This document shows positions 9,246 through 17,609 of a DNA stretch of 64,000 nt, in pieces. The position numbers were made by a program, and so were the translations under genes. Every line of letters starts with the position of its first letter. Positions within the stretch are counted from its first letter, which is position 1. The notes beneath the pieces are model-generated. The model was not told the DNA's origin, ran no database searches, and saw only the letters and a list, made by a program, of their open reading frames with translations. Source of the DNA: Gracilibacillus dipsosauri (lineage in GTDB: Bacteria; Bacillota; Bacilli; Bacillales; Amphibacillaceae); the NCBI RefSeq assembly GCF_003176895.1, contig NZ_QGTD01000008.1:496001-560000 (forward strand), read 5' to 3'.

Positions 9246-12047
9246 CTATTCTTCAGGGGTGCCTCCACTATTGTCATTATCTTTATCTTCTTCTTGCGTC
9301 CCATTTTCCCCAGAGCCTGCCCCTTGGTTACCATTTCCACCTTCATTGTCGTTTCCTTCGTCATCTCCTGGTTGTTCTTGATTACCTTCACCACCTTGAC
9401 CTTGGTCTTGTTGTTGCTCGTCTTCCCCTTCATCAGGTTGGCCTTCATAGCCTTGGGTGGAGATTTCAACAGAAGTACTAGGGCCTTTACCATTTTCCTG
9501 ATTTTTTAGAACAGGGGTGACGGTAGCAGTATACACCTTGCCTAGCTCCAATCCGTTTAACGTAATCGAAGTTTTATTTGTCGAGGTTTGATTTACGACA
9601 TTTCCACCTTCCATTAGGCTCACCTCAAATTCAATCGGACCTTTCTGATCATAAGACCAAGTAAGCGATGCAGTACCTGAGGTCGGATCAAAGGACTGTT
9701 GTAATTGCTGTACTTGTGATAGTTCCACCTCATCTGACGGTATCTCAACATTGACAGATGCAGCTTCACTCGTTTGGTCATCCTTGATCGCTTGTACGGC
9801 AATCGTATAGGTAGTGCCTTTTTCTACTTTATCGATCTCTAGTTTTTTATCAGATGTGGTCGTTAGCTTATTTAATGATCCTCCGGCACCGGCAGAGACC
9901 TCGAATTCAACATCAGAGTCATCATGGTCCCATTCAACCAGTATTTTTTCTTCCTTTTCATCATACTCTGCTTTCAAGTCTTTTACAGGGTCTAATTCCT
10001 CAAACTTCTCAGAAACTTTCTGTGGTTCGGTACCTTTTACAAATAGCTCTGTCACAATTTGAGAGCTTGGTGTATCTTCGCTTGGAAGTTTTGCAGGGTT
10101 AGAGCCTTTTTCTACACCGACTTCTATGACAGATTTTGGTTTTGTAAAGTCTTCCGTTTCTACATCACTCGAAATATGGGACATAAGCTCCCTGAATATA
10201 TGAAGTGGAATTTGAGTATCATTAATCGGCTTTCTCTCATTGCCATAACCACTCCAAATAGATATCGTATAATTCGTTGTATATCCAGTAAACCAGGAAT
10301 CAGGACTTCCATCTTGATCCTCTAAATTAGTCGTACCCGTTTTCCCTGCAACTGGTAAACCAGAAATGTTTGCATTTGTTCCTGTCCCATTTTGTACTAC
10401 TGATTTCAGCATATCTGTGATCATATATGCTGTATAGTCGGACATTGCTTCAACTGATTCGGATTTAAATTCCTCAGTGCGACCATTTGGGTATTCTATC
10501 TTGGTTACAGAGTACGGTTCATGATAATTTCCTTCATTTCCGAAGGCTGCATAGGCACCTGCAATTTGAAGAGGGAGAACTCTTGTACTTGTACCACCAA
10601 TGGCATCTCCAATTGCAATGCTATCACCTGCAAATTCAATCCCTAATCCTTCTGCGAATGATTTAGCATCCGTGTATCCGACCTCATCTAAGGTTTTGAC
10701 AGCCGGTACGTTTAAGGATTCCTTAAGAGCATACCTAGCAGACATCCAGCCTTGATATTCTCGATTCCAGTTACGGATTTCTTGATTTGTGCCTTTAATT
10801 GGATAAGGTTTATCATCATTTAATTGATGGTAGGTTGACCATTTTAAATGTTCTATAGCCGGTCCATATGCAACAATAGGCTTCATCGTTGAACCACCTT
10901 GAAGACCATCACCATCAATCGCATAGTTCCAACCACCGCTTTCCCTGTTTCTGCCGCCACCAATGGCCTGGATAGCACCTGTGTGAGTATCAACGACAGC
11001 TACACCTACCTGGATATCCTCATCAGAGCTGTAATCAATTGGATTATCCTCAGAATTGCTTAGAAGCAACTCCGTTTGCTCCTGTGCATCTGGGTTTAAG
11101 GTAGTATATACCTGAAGTCCATCCTTGTATATATCTGCCCCTGTTTTTTCTTTTACTTCACTAGCTACTTGCTGAATAAAGCCTTCATATTTCACATAAT
11201 CTGTTTTCTTATTTGTAAGCAGTGAAGCAACATCTACTTGTTTTGCTTCATTTGCCTGTGCTTCTGTTATTTTATTATGTTGAACCATTAAATCTAGAAC
11301 GGTACTCATTCTTTCCTTGGTTAAATCAGGATTGACAAACGGGTCATACGCTGTAGGCCTTTGTGGTAGACCTGCAAGTATCGCTGCTTCTTCTAGTGTT
11401 AATTCACTCAAATCAGTTTTTCCAAAATAAACCTCTGCTGCGGTTGCGACACCATACGCGCCAGCACCGTAATAAATTCGGTTTACATACATTTCAAAAA
11501 TTTCTTCTTTGGAATATTTCCAGTCTAACTGCAAGGCTAACCATTGTTCTTGAACCTTTCTTTTCAGCTTTTTATCATTAGACAAGAAGGAGCCTTTTAC
11601 TACCTGCTGTGTGATTGTACTTGCCCCTTGAGAACCAAATCCATCAGTAAAGTTAGCAATTACTGCTGCACCTATTCTTCGAAAATCAATCCCAATATGA
11701 TTCATAAATCGAACATCTTCTGTTGCCAATATGGCATCTTTTAGTACATCTGGTATGTCATTATAGTCGACCTTGGATCTTTTCTCTGAACCTAAATTGG
11801 CAAAAGGTTCTCCATTTACATCATATAGCTTTGTAGACGCAGGTACAGATAGTTTCTCTGGATCCAATTCTGGAGCTGTCGCAATATAATAAGTAAATAA
11901 TGCACCTATCCCTAATCCAATACATAGGATTGCAATCAGAGCATATTTCATAACTCTTTTCCAAGTAGGTTTTTTTCCAGTCTTTTTTTGTTTCTTCTTT
12001 TGATTTCTTCTCGCCATTCTTGATTGACTTTGACCATTTTCAGTCAT
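9246..12047 (-). CDS. ponA: Class A penicillin-binding protein 1
   Basis: Bifunctional peptidoglycan synthase of 933 residues: a basic cytoplasmic tail, one transmembrane segment (about 33-55), a GT51 glycosyltransferase (ATEDVRFMNHIG near 108, GASTITQQVVKGSF) and a transpeptidase with SxxK (GSTMKP, near 386), SxN (SLNVPAV) and KTGT (near 568). Two fibronectin-III-like domains follow (about 690-870). The C-terminal end of about 60 residues is a low-complexity tail rich in Gly, Asn, Gln, Glu and Asp. The B. subtilis protein has a similar but different tail. A GGAGG ribosome site precedes the ATG. recU lies just upstream in the same orientation, as in B. subtilis. Confidence 0.97.
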   Translation of the reverse strand: MTENGQSQSRMARRNQKKKQKKTGKKPTWKRVMKYALIAILCIGLGIGALFTYYIATAPELDPEKLSVPASTKLYDVNGEPFANLGSEKRSKVDYNDIPDVLKDAILATEDVRFMNHIGIDFRRIGAAVIANFTDGFGSQGASTITQQVVKGSFLSNDKKLKRKVQEQWLALQLDWKYSKEEIFEMYVNRIYYGAGAYGVATAAEVYFGKTDLSELTLEEAAILAGLPQRPTAYDPFVNPDLTKERMSTVLDLMVQHNKITEAQANEAKQVDVASLLTNKKTDYVKYEGFIQQVASEVKEKTGADIYKDGLQVYTTLNPDAQEQTELLLSNSEDNPIDYSSDEDIQVGVAVVDTHTGAIQAIGGGRNRESGGWNYAIDGDGLQGGSTMKPIVAYGPAIEHLKWSTYHQLNDDKPYPIKGTNQEIRNWNREYQGWMSARYALKESLNVPAVKTLDEVGYTDAKSFAEGLGIEFAGDSIAIGDAIGGTSTRVLPLQIAGAYAAFGNEGNYHEPYSVTKIEYPNGRTEEFKSESVEAMSDYTAYMITDMLKSVVQNGTGTNANISGLPVAGKTGTTNLEDQDGSPDSWFTGYTTNYTISIWSGYGNERKPINDTQIPLHIFRELMSHISSDVETEDFTKPKSVIEVGVEKGSNPAKLPSEDTPSSQIVTELFVKGTEPQKVSEKFEELDPVKDLKAEYDEKEEKILVEWDHDDSDVEFEVSAGAGGSLNKLTTTSDKKLEIDKVEKGTTYTIAVQAIKDDQTSEAASVNVEIPSDEVELSQVQQLQQSFDPTSGTASLTWSYDQKGPIEFEVSLMEGGNVVNQTSTNKTSITLNGLELGKVYTATVTPVLKNQENGKGPSTSVEISTQGYEGQPDEGEDEQQQDQGQGGEGNQEQPGDDEGNDNEGGNGNQGAGSGENGTQEEDKDNDNSGGTPEE

Positions 12048-12064
12048 TGGTTGTTCCTCCGTTC

Positions 12065-12652
12065 TTATATATAATACTGTTCAATGATCTTTAAATAATC
12101 CACTCTTGCTTGATATTGAATGGGTATTATATATCCTTCTTTCTCTATGGTTTTTATCGATATAGACTTTCTTCCCCCATTAAATTGGTTCTCCCAGTGA
12201 TCGAATAACCTCTCTGCTGGATAGAAATAAGTTTTTTGGTATAAGCTAAAACGAATTAAGATAAAACAAATCGCTCCATGCTCGACTACTTGTTTCATAT
12301 GATCGATTTGATGCTCATGGATATTATGAAAGGGAAAAGATGTTTTATTCTTCGTTTCCTTTGCTTCAAAATCAATATATCTTCCTTTGTAAATTCCATT
12401 GTAATCAGTTGTGGAAGCCTGTTTGAAATAAGCTTCCTTAATCACTGCTGCACTTCGTCGCGGGTAATCTACACGAACGATTTGCACAGGGGTTGGTTTC
12501 TTATGAATTATGGCTTGGTTTGTCTGTAAATAAAATTGGTTCGTTGCATTTATGTCTGCTTCTAAAGTCATTCCTCGATTACTGTAAATCGTTTCATTAA
12601 CTGATGTACTAGCAGCATTTACCGATTGTTTTTTCCCATTCGGATAATGCAT
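12065..12652 (-). CDS. recU: RecU Holliday junction resolvase
   Basis: Endonuclease of the PD-(D/E)xK fold that resolves Holliday junctions during recombination and chromosome segregation. The 195-residue product carries [24 protein letters not shown] and the active-site region [20 protein letters not shown]. An upstream ATG at 12685 is in frame, but ATG 12652 has a perfect AGGAGG six bases ahead and gives the family start MHYPNGK. It precedes ponA by 17 bases in one transcription unit. Confidence 0.96.
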   Translation of the reverse strand: MHYPNGKKQSVNAASTSVNETIYSNRGMTLEADINATNQFYLQTNQAIIHKKPTPVQIVRVDYPRRSAAVIKEAYFKQASTTDYNGIYKGRYIDFEAKETKNKTSFPFHNIHEHQIDHMKQVVEHGAICFILIRFSLYQKTYFYPAERLFDHWENQFNGGRKSISIKTIEKEGYIIPIQYQARVDYLKIIEQYYI

Positions 12653-12797
12653 ATTCGCCCTCCTAAAAACAGTTCTATTCATCATGGTGATGATAGATAC
12701 ATCATACGCTAAGGCACCAAAATGTTCAATTAATAAGGAAAGAAGAAAAGACTCCTAACTTATATATTCGAAAGGAGGAAACATTTAATAAGGGTAT

Positions 12798-12920
12798 TAT
12801 GATTAAAAAAACTCACATTCGATCGTTCTTGAGCGAATGTATTAGGTTTCTTACACTTTGGACCTTTAAATTTTCGTGCGTTGTATTTACTTCCTTGCTA
12901 AAATTATCCTTTCCTAAATT
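12798..12920 (+). repeat. Dispersed intergenic repeat, copy A
   Basis: This stretch resembles 28789-28910 over about 120 bases. Shared words occur in the same order: CATTCG-TCG, ATGT-TTAG, TTCTTACACTTTG (TTCTTATACTTTG in copy B), AATTTT, TTACTTCCT and TTTCCTAA. I estimate by eye roughly two-thirds identity with small gaps. No reading frame is shared. The element class is unknown. Confidence 0.6.
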
Positions 12921-12923
12921 GTG

Positions 12924-12960
12924 AAAAAATAAACGGTATTGCATCTTAGAGCAATACCGG
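12924..12960 (-). terminator. Terminator of sspM
   Basis: A 9-bp stem (12934-12942 with 12951-12959). On the minus strand a T-rich tract (TTTATTTTTT) follows it. It lies 15 bases beyond the sspM stop. Confidence 0.85.
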
Positions 12961-12974
12961 TTGTGTGCATACTA

Positions 12975-13085
12975 TTAAGTAGACGGTCGATTAGGACCAT
13001 TCAGCTTTTTGTCGTTTTGTGTAGGAATTGTTCGATCTTCTCTTTTCTTTTTTTGGTTTTCTCTTGATTTTTTAGTTGGTTCCAC
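12975..13085 (-). CDS. sspM: Small acid-soluble spore protein M
   Basis: A 36-residue, lysine-rich protein beginning with GTG. Its end, DKKLNGPNRPST, is nearly the same as the C-terminus of B. subtilis SspM (KKLGGPNRPST). SspM is a minor forespore SASP. The AGGAGG ribosome site is eight bases upstream, and a sigma-G-like promoter lies just beyond it. The location next to yppE and cotD also matches B. subtilis. The gene is isolated, with its own terminator. Confidence 0.87.
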   Translation of the reverse strand: MEPTKKSRENQKKKREDRTIPTQNDKKLNGPNRPST

Positions 13086-13108
13086 CTGAAAAACCTCCTT
13101 TTTTTAAA

Positions 13109-13137
13109 TAGTATGGCTATTCTTGCAGAAAAAATGC
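13109..13137 (-). promoter_or_regulatory. Probable sigma-G (forespore) promoter of sspM
   Basis: On the minus strand the -35-like GCATT (13137-13133) and the -10-like CATACTA (13115-13109) are separated by 17 bases. CATACTA fits the sigma-F/G -10 consensus exactly. The site lies about 25 bases before the GTG of a spore protein gene. Confidence 0.6.
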
Positions 13138-13249
13138 ATTTCATTATAACCTTTGTCAATCTTCTTCTAGTTTTGTCACCTAGGCAGGAGTTTATAAGAG
13201 AAAAGGGAATTAATACACTATCGATATTCTATAAGAAAAAGGTGATTTA

Positions 13250-13405
13250 GTGAAAACAAAAGGTCATTACATTCATAAGAACGAAATTATGAAGCAACTA
13301 GATATTCTGATTAGTAGGGTTGAACAATTAGAAACCATCACCAAAACTACTCATCCTTTTATAAAACAGGCTTCTCATGATAAAATAACAAAAAAAGCAA
13401 TTTAA
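13250..13405 (+). CDS. Small protein of unknown function (51 aa)
   Basis: A 51-residue, basic product starting at GTG 13250 with an AGGTGA ribosome site seven bases upstream. It is predicted to be mostly helical, with a central heptad-like stretch (MKQLDILISRVEQLE) and a Lys-rich tail. I do not recognise a family. It ends 19 bases before yppE and probably belongs to the same transcript. It occupies the place where B. subtilis has other small ypp genes but does not clearly match one. Confidence 0.6.
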   Translation: MKTKGHYIHKNEIMKQLDILISRVEQLETITKTTHPFIKQASHDKITKKAI

Positions 13406-13424
13406 TAGGAAAAGGTGAGTAAAT

Positions 13425-13781
13425 TTGTGTTTAGAGGATCACATTAACACTTTAGAAGAAATATTATCAGATTTAAAAGAACATTATTTAGCGAATGAGA
13501 AGCCTGAGAATAAAAGGGATCCTGAATTTTTCCAATATGTAAAGGAACAAACAAATCCTGTTTTTAAAGAGATTGAACAATGGTATCAGAAAGCGAAGGC
13601 TTTCGTTCAAAATCGGAGCGTTTCCGTTCATCCGCAGCAGATTGAGTCAACTGCAGAAAATTTAAGATTACTACTATTGCATAGCTATTATATTGATGCA
13701 CGTAAAAAAAGATACATGGAATTATTTCAATCTGTTACTTATGTGTTCGATATGTTAAAAAGAGACCTTTCAACCTATTAA
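13425..13781 (+). CDS. yppE: YppE family protein (DUF1798)
   Basis: A 118-residue helical protein of the YppE family, restricted to bacilli. The conserved second half (HPQQIESTAENLRLLLLHSY, then KKRYMELFQSVTYVFDML) matches YppE. The start is TTG at 13425, with AGGTGA about eight bases upstream; no ATG or GTG is in frame nearby. The function is unknown. It neighbours sspM and cotD as in B. subtilis. Confidence 0.82.
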   Translation: MCLEDHINTLEEILSDLKEHYLANEKPENKRDPEFFQYVKEQTNPVFKEIEQWYQKAKAFVQNRSVSVHPQQIESTAENLRLLLLHSYYIDARKKRYMELFQSVTYVFDMLKRDLSTY

Positions 13782-13849
13782 ATCTAGGCGAATTGTACAA
13801 TTAAATATACAAGTAGAAAAAAACTTGTGAATGTAGGTTGGTGCCTTAG

Positions 13850-13877
13850 ACAAACTTCACGACCATGACATACGCTA
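13850..13877 (+). promoter_or_regulatory. Probable sigma-K promoter of cotD
   Basis: AC at 13850-13851 and CATACGCTA at 13869-13877, 17 bases apart, fit the sigma-K pattern (AC, about 16-17 bases, CATANNNTA). It lies about 30 bases before cotD. CotD is a late mother-cell coat protein in B. subtilis, so the match is biologically expected. Confidence 0.6.
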
Positions 13878-13908
13878 GTATAGATCATATATAGTGAGGT
13901 GATACTAA

Positions 13909-14184
13909 ATGAGGCATAGAAGACATTGTGGTATGCCAACGAAAACAATCGTTTGTCCAACACAGTACAATCAAGCACACACTTGTAGTGAAAGTAATGT
14001 AAATATCATTCATCCATCTCATACAACTGTCACCAACCATCACTTGGTGAAAAACACCCATTATTACCCTCATACTACTTCGTACCAAAACACAATGGAT
14101 GAAATTAACGTTAACGGAGGAGCGAATCCTCCAGGTTTTAATCCAATGGGACCAGGTAACTTCCCGGGAGGCTTCTTTCGTTAA
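13909..14184 (+). CDS. cotD: Inner spore coat protein CotD
   Basis: A 91-residue His/Thr/Asn/Pro-rich protein. The N-terminus RHRRHCGMPTKTIVCPTQY and the middle segment IHPSHTTVTNHHLVKNTHYY match CotD, with histidine-rich repeats and an early cysteine pair. CotD is deposited in the inner coat layer late in sporulation. A GAGGTGAT ribosome site precedes the ATG. The Gly/Pro/Phe-rich C-terminus (GANPPGFNPMGPGNFPGG) is longer than in B. subtilis. The gene is monocistronic, with its own promoter and terminator. Confidence 0.87.
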   Translation: MRHRRHCGMPTKTIVCPTQYNQAHTCSESNVNIIHPSHTTVTNHHLVKNTHYYPHTTSYQNTMDEINVNGGANPPGFNPMGPGNFPGGFFR

Positions 14185-14198
14185 ACCATTTATGCTCC

Positions 14199-14229
14199 AA
14201 AGCTGCTAATCATATTAGCAGCTTTTTCC
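14199..14229 (+). terminator. Terminator after cotD
   Basis: A 12-bp perfect stem (14199-14210 with 14214-14225), a 3-base loop and a short T run. Confidence 0.88.
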
Positions 14230-14309
14230 ATTTGATTACATCTAGCTAGCATAACTTTGTTAAATAGCTTATACTTTAATAGAGCAATAACGATTTGGAG
14301 CATGTGAAT

Positions 14310-14864
14310 ATGAGAACTATTACCATAACTGGAAACAAACCAGCAGAACTAAATATTCAAGGGGAAAATGATCCAAGAATCGCCTATATAAAAAAAGCCT
14401 TAACCCGAAAAATATTAACATTACTGGACGAAGGGTTAGAATGGGTCATTGTGGCAGGACAAATGGGGATTGAACTTTGGACCTGTGAAGTAGTCATCGA
14501 GTTAAAGAAGTCTTATGAGTTAAAATTAGGGGTTTTTCCACCTTTCCTAGAATATTCTTCACGATGGCCAGAGTCATATCAAGAGCAATTTGAACAAATC
14601 AGCTTAGAAGCTGATATTTATAAGCCTCTATACAACAAAAAATATGAAGGACCGTATCAATTTATTAATAAAGATCAATGGATGATTCATAAAACAGATG
14701 GTACTGTAATATTAGTAGATGAAGAGTATCCAGGCAGCGTCCAATATTTTCTTGAACGTGCAAAAAAAGCACACATGGAGAGTGATTATCCGATTATTTG
14801 GATAACACCAATGGATTTAGAAGATATTGTTCGTGAGGAAATGGATCACCAGGATTTTTATTAG
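14310..14864 (+). CDS. ypsA: YpsA family protein (DUF1273, SLOG superfamily)
   Basis: A 184-residue Rossmann-like protein of the YpsA family, related to the SLOG/TerD-associated nucleotide-binding folds. The motifs [10 protein letters not shown] and [14 protein letters not shown] are the conserved ligand-binding loops. In B. subtilis YpsA is linked to cell division and is always beside gpsB, as it is here. A TTG at 14295 is in frame, but ATG 14310 has GGAG upstream and gives the family N-terminus. Confidence 0.88.
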   Translation: MRTITITGNKPAELNIQGENDPRIAYIKKALTRKILTLLDEGLEWVIVAGQMGIELWTCEVVIELKKSYELKLGVFPPFLEYSSRWPESYQEQFEQISLEADIYKPLYNKKYEGPYQFINKDQWMIHKTDGTVILVDEEYPGSVQYFLERAKKAHMESDYPIIWITPMDLEDIVREEMDHQDFY

Positions 14865-14929
14865 TATCGTTGACAAGTTGTGAAGTTTTTGGAAGAATGA
14901 AAAAGGAATGGTATAAAGAGGTGATAAGA

Positions 14930-15226
14930 ATGGCAAATCAATTAAATGGAAAAGATATTTTAGAAAAAAGTTTTAAAACAGCAATGCGTGGATATAACCA
15001 AGAAGAGGTGGATGAATTCCTCGATATAATTATTCAGGATTATGAATATTTTCAGCAAGAAATCACAAGATTATCTCAAGAAAACAATCTTTTGAAGAAA
15101 AATAGTGAAACACCGACTACGAGATTTCGAGCAACTCCATCCAATCATCAAGTCAATTATGATATCTTAAAAAGGCTTTCTAATCTAGAAAAAGCTGTAT
15201 TTGGGAAAAAGTTTGATGACGAGTAG
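14930..15226 (+). CDS. gpsB: Cell division regulator GpsB
   Basis: A 98-residue DivIVA-like coiled-coil protein, the same length as in B. subtilis. The N-terminal membrane-binding/PBP-docking domain ([20 protein letters not shown]) is followed by a coiled coil and the short C-terminal trimerisation part ([14 protein letters not shown]). It shuttles PBP1 between septum and side wall in B. subtilis, and ponA lies in this window. An in-frame start at 14870 is rejected because AGAGGTGAT lies just before ATG 14930. Confidence 0.94.
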   Translation: MANQLNGKDILEKSFKTAMRGYNQEEVDEFLDIIIQDYEYFQQEITRLSQENNLLKKNSETPTTRFRATPSNHQVNYDILKRLSNLEKAVFGKKFDDE

Positions 15227-15243
15227 AAAGGATACTATTACCA

Positions 15244-15271
15244 TTGACTAATGGGAATAACGTGGTAAAAT
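15244..15271 (+). promoter_or_regulatory. Sigma-A promoter of rnpB
   Basis: TTGACT (15244-15249) and TAAAAT (15266-15271) with a 16-base spacer, about 25 bases before the RNA's 5' end. Confidence 0.7.
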
Positions 15272-15296
15272 AGAAATGATGTAAAAAAGTTAACGT

Positions 15297-15708
15297 GAGA
15301 GTGAATGTTGTAGTAATCGCTGCATACGTTCAGTGTGTAGAGGAAAGTCCATGCTCACACAAGCTGCGATGCTTGTAGTGTTCGTGCTTGACGAATGCAT
15401 AAGTCAAGGTAACCAATATGGTTAACGGCAGAGAAAATACCTGTGTCTGTTATCAGATATGGTATGAGTATCTTGAAAGTGCCACAGTGACGTAGCTAAG
15501 TGGGAAACTACTTAGGTGGAACGCGGTAAACCCCTCGAGTGAGCAACCCAAATTTTGGTAGGGGCATCTTCTTAGTAGGGAATTGGAACCGAAGGAAGGA
15601 CAAGCTTAGTTGCTTGTAGACAGATGATTACACCTTATGTACGAGGCTGACCACCGTTTGGAGTACGAAGGAACAGAACATGGCTTACAGACATTCATTC
15701 TGGTCAGA
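15297..15708 (+). ncRNA. rnpB: RNase P RNA, class B (Bacillus type)
   Basis: Catalytic RNA of the tRNA 5'-processing enzyme. The universal core is clear: GTAATCGCTGCATACG near the 5' end, GAGGAAAGTCCATGCTC (CR-I), AAAGTGCCACAGTGACG, the long block GTGGAACGCGGTAAACCCCT, AACCCAAATTTTGGTAGGGG, and the 3' ACATGGCTTACAG (CR-V). The 5' GTGAATGT pairs with the 3' ACATTCAT as helix P1, which sets the approximate ends. It lies between gpsB and ypsC as in B. subtilis. Confidence 0.97.
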
Positions 15709-15718
15709 TACTATAAGT

Positions 15719-15748
15719 AAACCCCTTTTAATAAGAAAAGGGGTTTTG
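15719..15748 (+). terminator. Terminator of rnpB
   Basis: An 11-bp stem (15719-15729 with 15736-15746), a 6-base loop and a short T stretch. Confidence 0.88.
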
Positions 15749-15782
15749 TTATATCAACCTATGTGCGGAAAGGATTTCCAGA

Positions 15783-16916
15783 ATGAAAAAAGACTATACA
15801 TTGATTGCAACAGCAGCAATGGGGCTAGAATCCGTTGTGGCGAAGGAAGTTAAGGACTTAGGCTTCGAAAATGTTAAGGTGGAAAACAGTAGAGTGGTTT
15901 TTGATGCAGATGCAGCTGGCATTGCCAGAGCTAATTTGTGGCTAAGAACAGCAGACCGTGTGAAGCTACTTATTGGGGAGTTTGAAGCAAAGACGTATGA
16001 TGAACTGTTTGAACAAACGAAAGCATTACCTTGGGAGGCATTTATTTCAGAGGATGGAGAATTTCCGGTAATCGGCAAATCGCACAAATCTAAGCTGTAT
16101 AGCGTACCGGACTGTCAATCCATTGTCAAAAAAGCTATTGTCGAAAGAATGAAACAAAAATACGGAATTGCACAATGGCTAAAAGAATCTGGAGCGCTGT
16201 ATCGTGTCGAAGTGGCTTTATTAAAGGATCAAGTAACCTTGACATTAGACACATCTGGAAGTGGTCTTCACAAGCGAGGATATCGAATTGGACAAGGAGA
16301 GGCCCCATTAAAAGAAACACTTGCAGCAGCTCTTGTTCAATTAACGAATTGGAGAGGCGACCAGCCTTTTTATGATCTATTTTGTGGATCTGGAACCATT
16401 CCTATTGAAGCTGCCCTCATTGGACAAAATATTGCACCAGGCTTCAATCGTGAATTTGCAGCAGAGAATTGGAGCTTTTTGTCTGCTGATATTTGGGATA
16501 AAGCACTAGAGGAAGCAGAGGATTTGGCAAATTATGATCAAGAGCTACATATTTTCGGAACAGATATTAATCCGAAAATGATCGATATCGCCAAGGCAAA
16601 CGCTACTGAAGCCGGGCTAGGGGATTTGATAACATGGAAACAAATGAATGCATTAGACTTTCATTCTGATCAATTAGGGGGTTATATTATTAGCAATCCA
16701 CCATATGGTGAACGAATTGGCCAAAAGGAAGAGGTGGAGAAGCTTTATGAAAAACTTGGGAAGCATCTCGCTCAATACCCTACTTGGAGCATTTATATCA
16801 TGACTGCTAACGAGAAATTTGAAACACTATTCGGACGTGAAGCATCAAAGAAACGCAAGCTTTTTAATGGATTTATTCGCACAGATTATTATCAGTATTT
16901 TGGAAAAAAGAAATAA
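15783..16916 (+). CDS. ypsC: 23S rRNA/RNA guanine-N2 methyltransferase (THUMP domain)
   Basis: A 377-residue SAM-dependent methyltransferase of the YpsC/RlmL-N type, predicted to make m2G in 23S rRNA. A THUMP RNA-binding domain (about 45-155) precedes a Rossmann methylase with the SAM loop DLFCGSGTIPIEAA (near 200) and the catalytic NPPYGER (near 306). It has the single-domain architecture of bacilli, lacking the RlmK half of the E. coli fusion. It follows rnpB after a terminator and keeps the B. subtilis order. Confidence 0.93.
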   Translation: MKKDYTLIATAAMGLESVVAKEVKDLGFENVKVENSRVVFDADAAGIARANLWLRTADRVKLLIGEFEAKTYDELFEQTKALPWEAFISEDGEFPVIGKSHKSKLYSVPDCQSIVKKAIVERMKQKYGIAQWLKESGALYRVEVALLKDQVTLTLDTSGSGLHKRGYRIGQGEAPLKETLAAALVQLTNWRGDQPFYDLFCGSGTIPIEAALIGQNIAPGFNREFAAENWSFLSADIWDKALEEAEDLANYDQELHIFGTDINPKMIDIAKANATEAGLGDLITWKQMNALDFHSDQLGGYIISNPPYGERIGQKEEVEKLYEKLGKHLAQYPTWSIYIMTANEKFETLFGREASKKRKLFNGFIRTDYYQYFGKKK

Positions 16917-16942
16917 CCTTGTAGACAGAGCGGGGGATAGAA

Positions 16943-17233
16943 ATGAAGGAAAATGAAGTATTGGCATATTTTTTAGAGCATTTATGGTCGAAAGGCTTTA
17001 AATTATCAGATGAAGAAGTCCAATTCATCTATTTTGGCAAAAAATACACCAATACTTCCGTACATCATGTCAAGTTAGCGATCTCCTTGACTTTACAGCT
17101 GCAGTTATCGTTCGACAGAAGCTTTTATATCAGTTTATTGGAATTGTTCCAGAAGAATGAAGTCCGATCATTGGAAGAAGCAAAGCAGCTTTTAATGCAA
17201 CATCAATTAATTCATGATTCTATTGATTTTTGA
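16943..17233 (+). CDS. Small conserved protein, probably DUF6123
   Basis: A 96-residue helical protein with FLEHLWSKGFKLSDEEVQFI and FGKKYTNTSVHHVKLAI. I associate this with the bacillar family DUF6123, but this rests on memory of the pattern. The function is unknown. It starts 26 bases after ypsC with a GGGGGAT ribosome site, so it is probably co-transcribed. Its 3' end overlaps the end of the convergent RNase H gene by 14 bases. Confidence 0.7.
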   Translation: MKENEVLAYFLEHLWSKGFKLSDEEVQFIYFGKKYTNTSVHHVKLAISLTLQLQLSFDRSFYISLLELFQKNEVRSLEEAKQLLMQHQLIHDSIDF

Positions 17234-17609
17234 TTGCTGCTTTTGCTAATTGATCAGCTGTTCCGTTCTGCTTTTCAGGAATCCATTTAATAAAGATATA
17301 AGGAAAAGCGGCAGAAAGTTGGTTGACCTTATTTAATAAAATTTGAAAAGCTTGATTTTTCGTATACCTTTTTTCAATGGTTTCGACGACTACTTTGGAG
17401 TCAGAGCGAAATGAAAGTATCTCATTAGGATAGCGCTCTTGACAAAATTCTAACGCCTTGATGACAGCGATAAATTCTGCCTCATGGTTCGAATAATGGC
17501 CAATATATTCCGAAAGATTATGCTGTTCTTTGCTGCTTTTAATAAAAACTCCGATACCACTTGGTCCTGGATTATTCCTCGTTGCTGCATCTGTATAGAT
17601 CTCAATCAT
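17220..17609 (-). CDS. ypeP: RNase HI-family protein
   Basis: A 129-residue RNase H-fold protein. The four acidic residues expected for the two-metal active site are visible: Asp7 (YTDAATRNNPG), Glu45 (NHEAEF), Asp70 (RSDSK) and an Asp near 120 (NGTADQLAKAA). B. subtilis has the similar ypeP next to the transporter ypdP, the same pair as here. Reports of RNase HI activity for such Bacillus paralogs differ, so activity on RNA/DNA hybrids is likely but unproven. Its start codon overlaps the stop of the upstream transporter (ATGA). Confidence 0.87.
   Translation of the reverse strand: MIEIYTDAATRNNPGPSGIGVFIKSSKEQHNLSEYIGHYSNHEAEFIAVIKALEFCQERYPNEILSFRSDSKVVVETIEKRYTKNQAFQILLNKVNQLSAAFPYIFIKWIPEKQNGTADQLAKAAIKNQ

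Larger units (their letters stand above)
12653..12974. other. Gap between recU and sspM
   Basis: About 320 bases without a convincing gene. It holds the upstream region of recU, one copy of a dispersed intergenic repeat (12798-12920), and the sspM terminator. No clear sigma-A promoter for recU could be singled out. Confidence 0.6.

Noticed and set aside
9215-9509. Two plus-strand frames and one alternative minus frame over the end of ponA
   Set aside because: They arise from the low-complexity tail of PonA and have no ribosome site or family resemblance.
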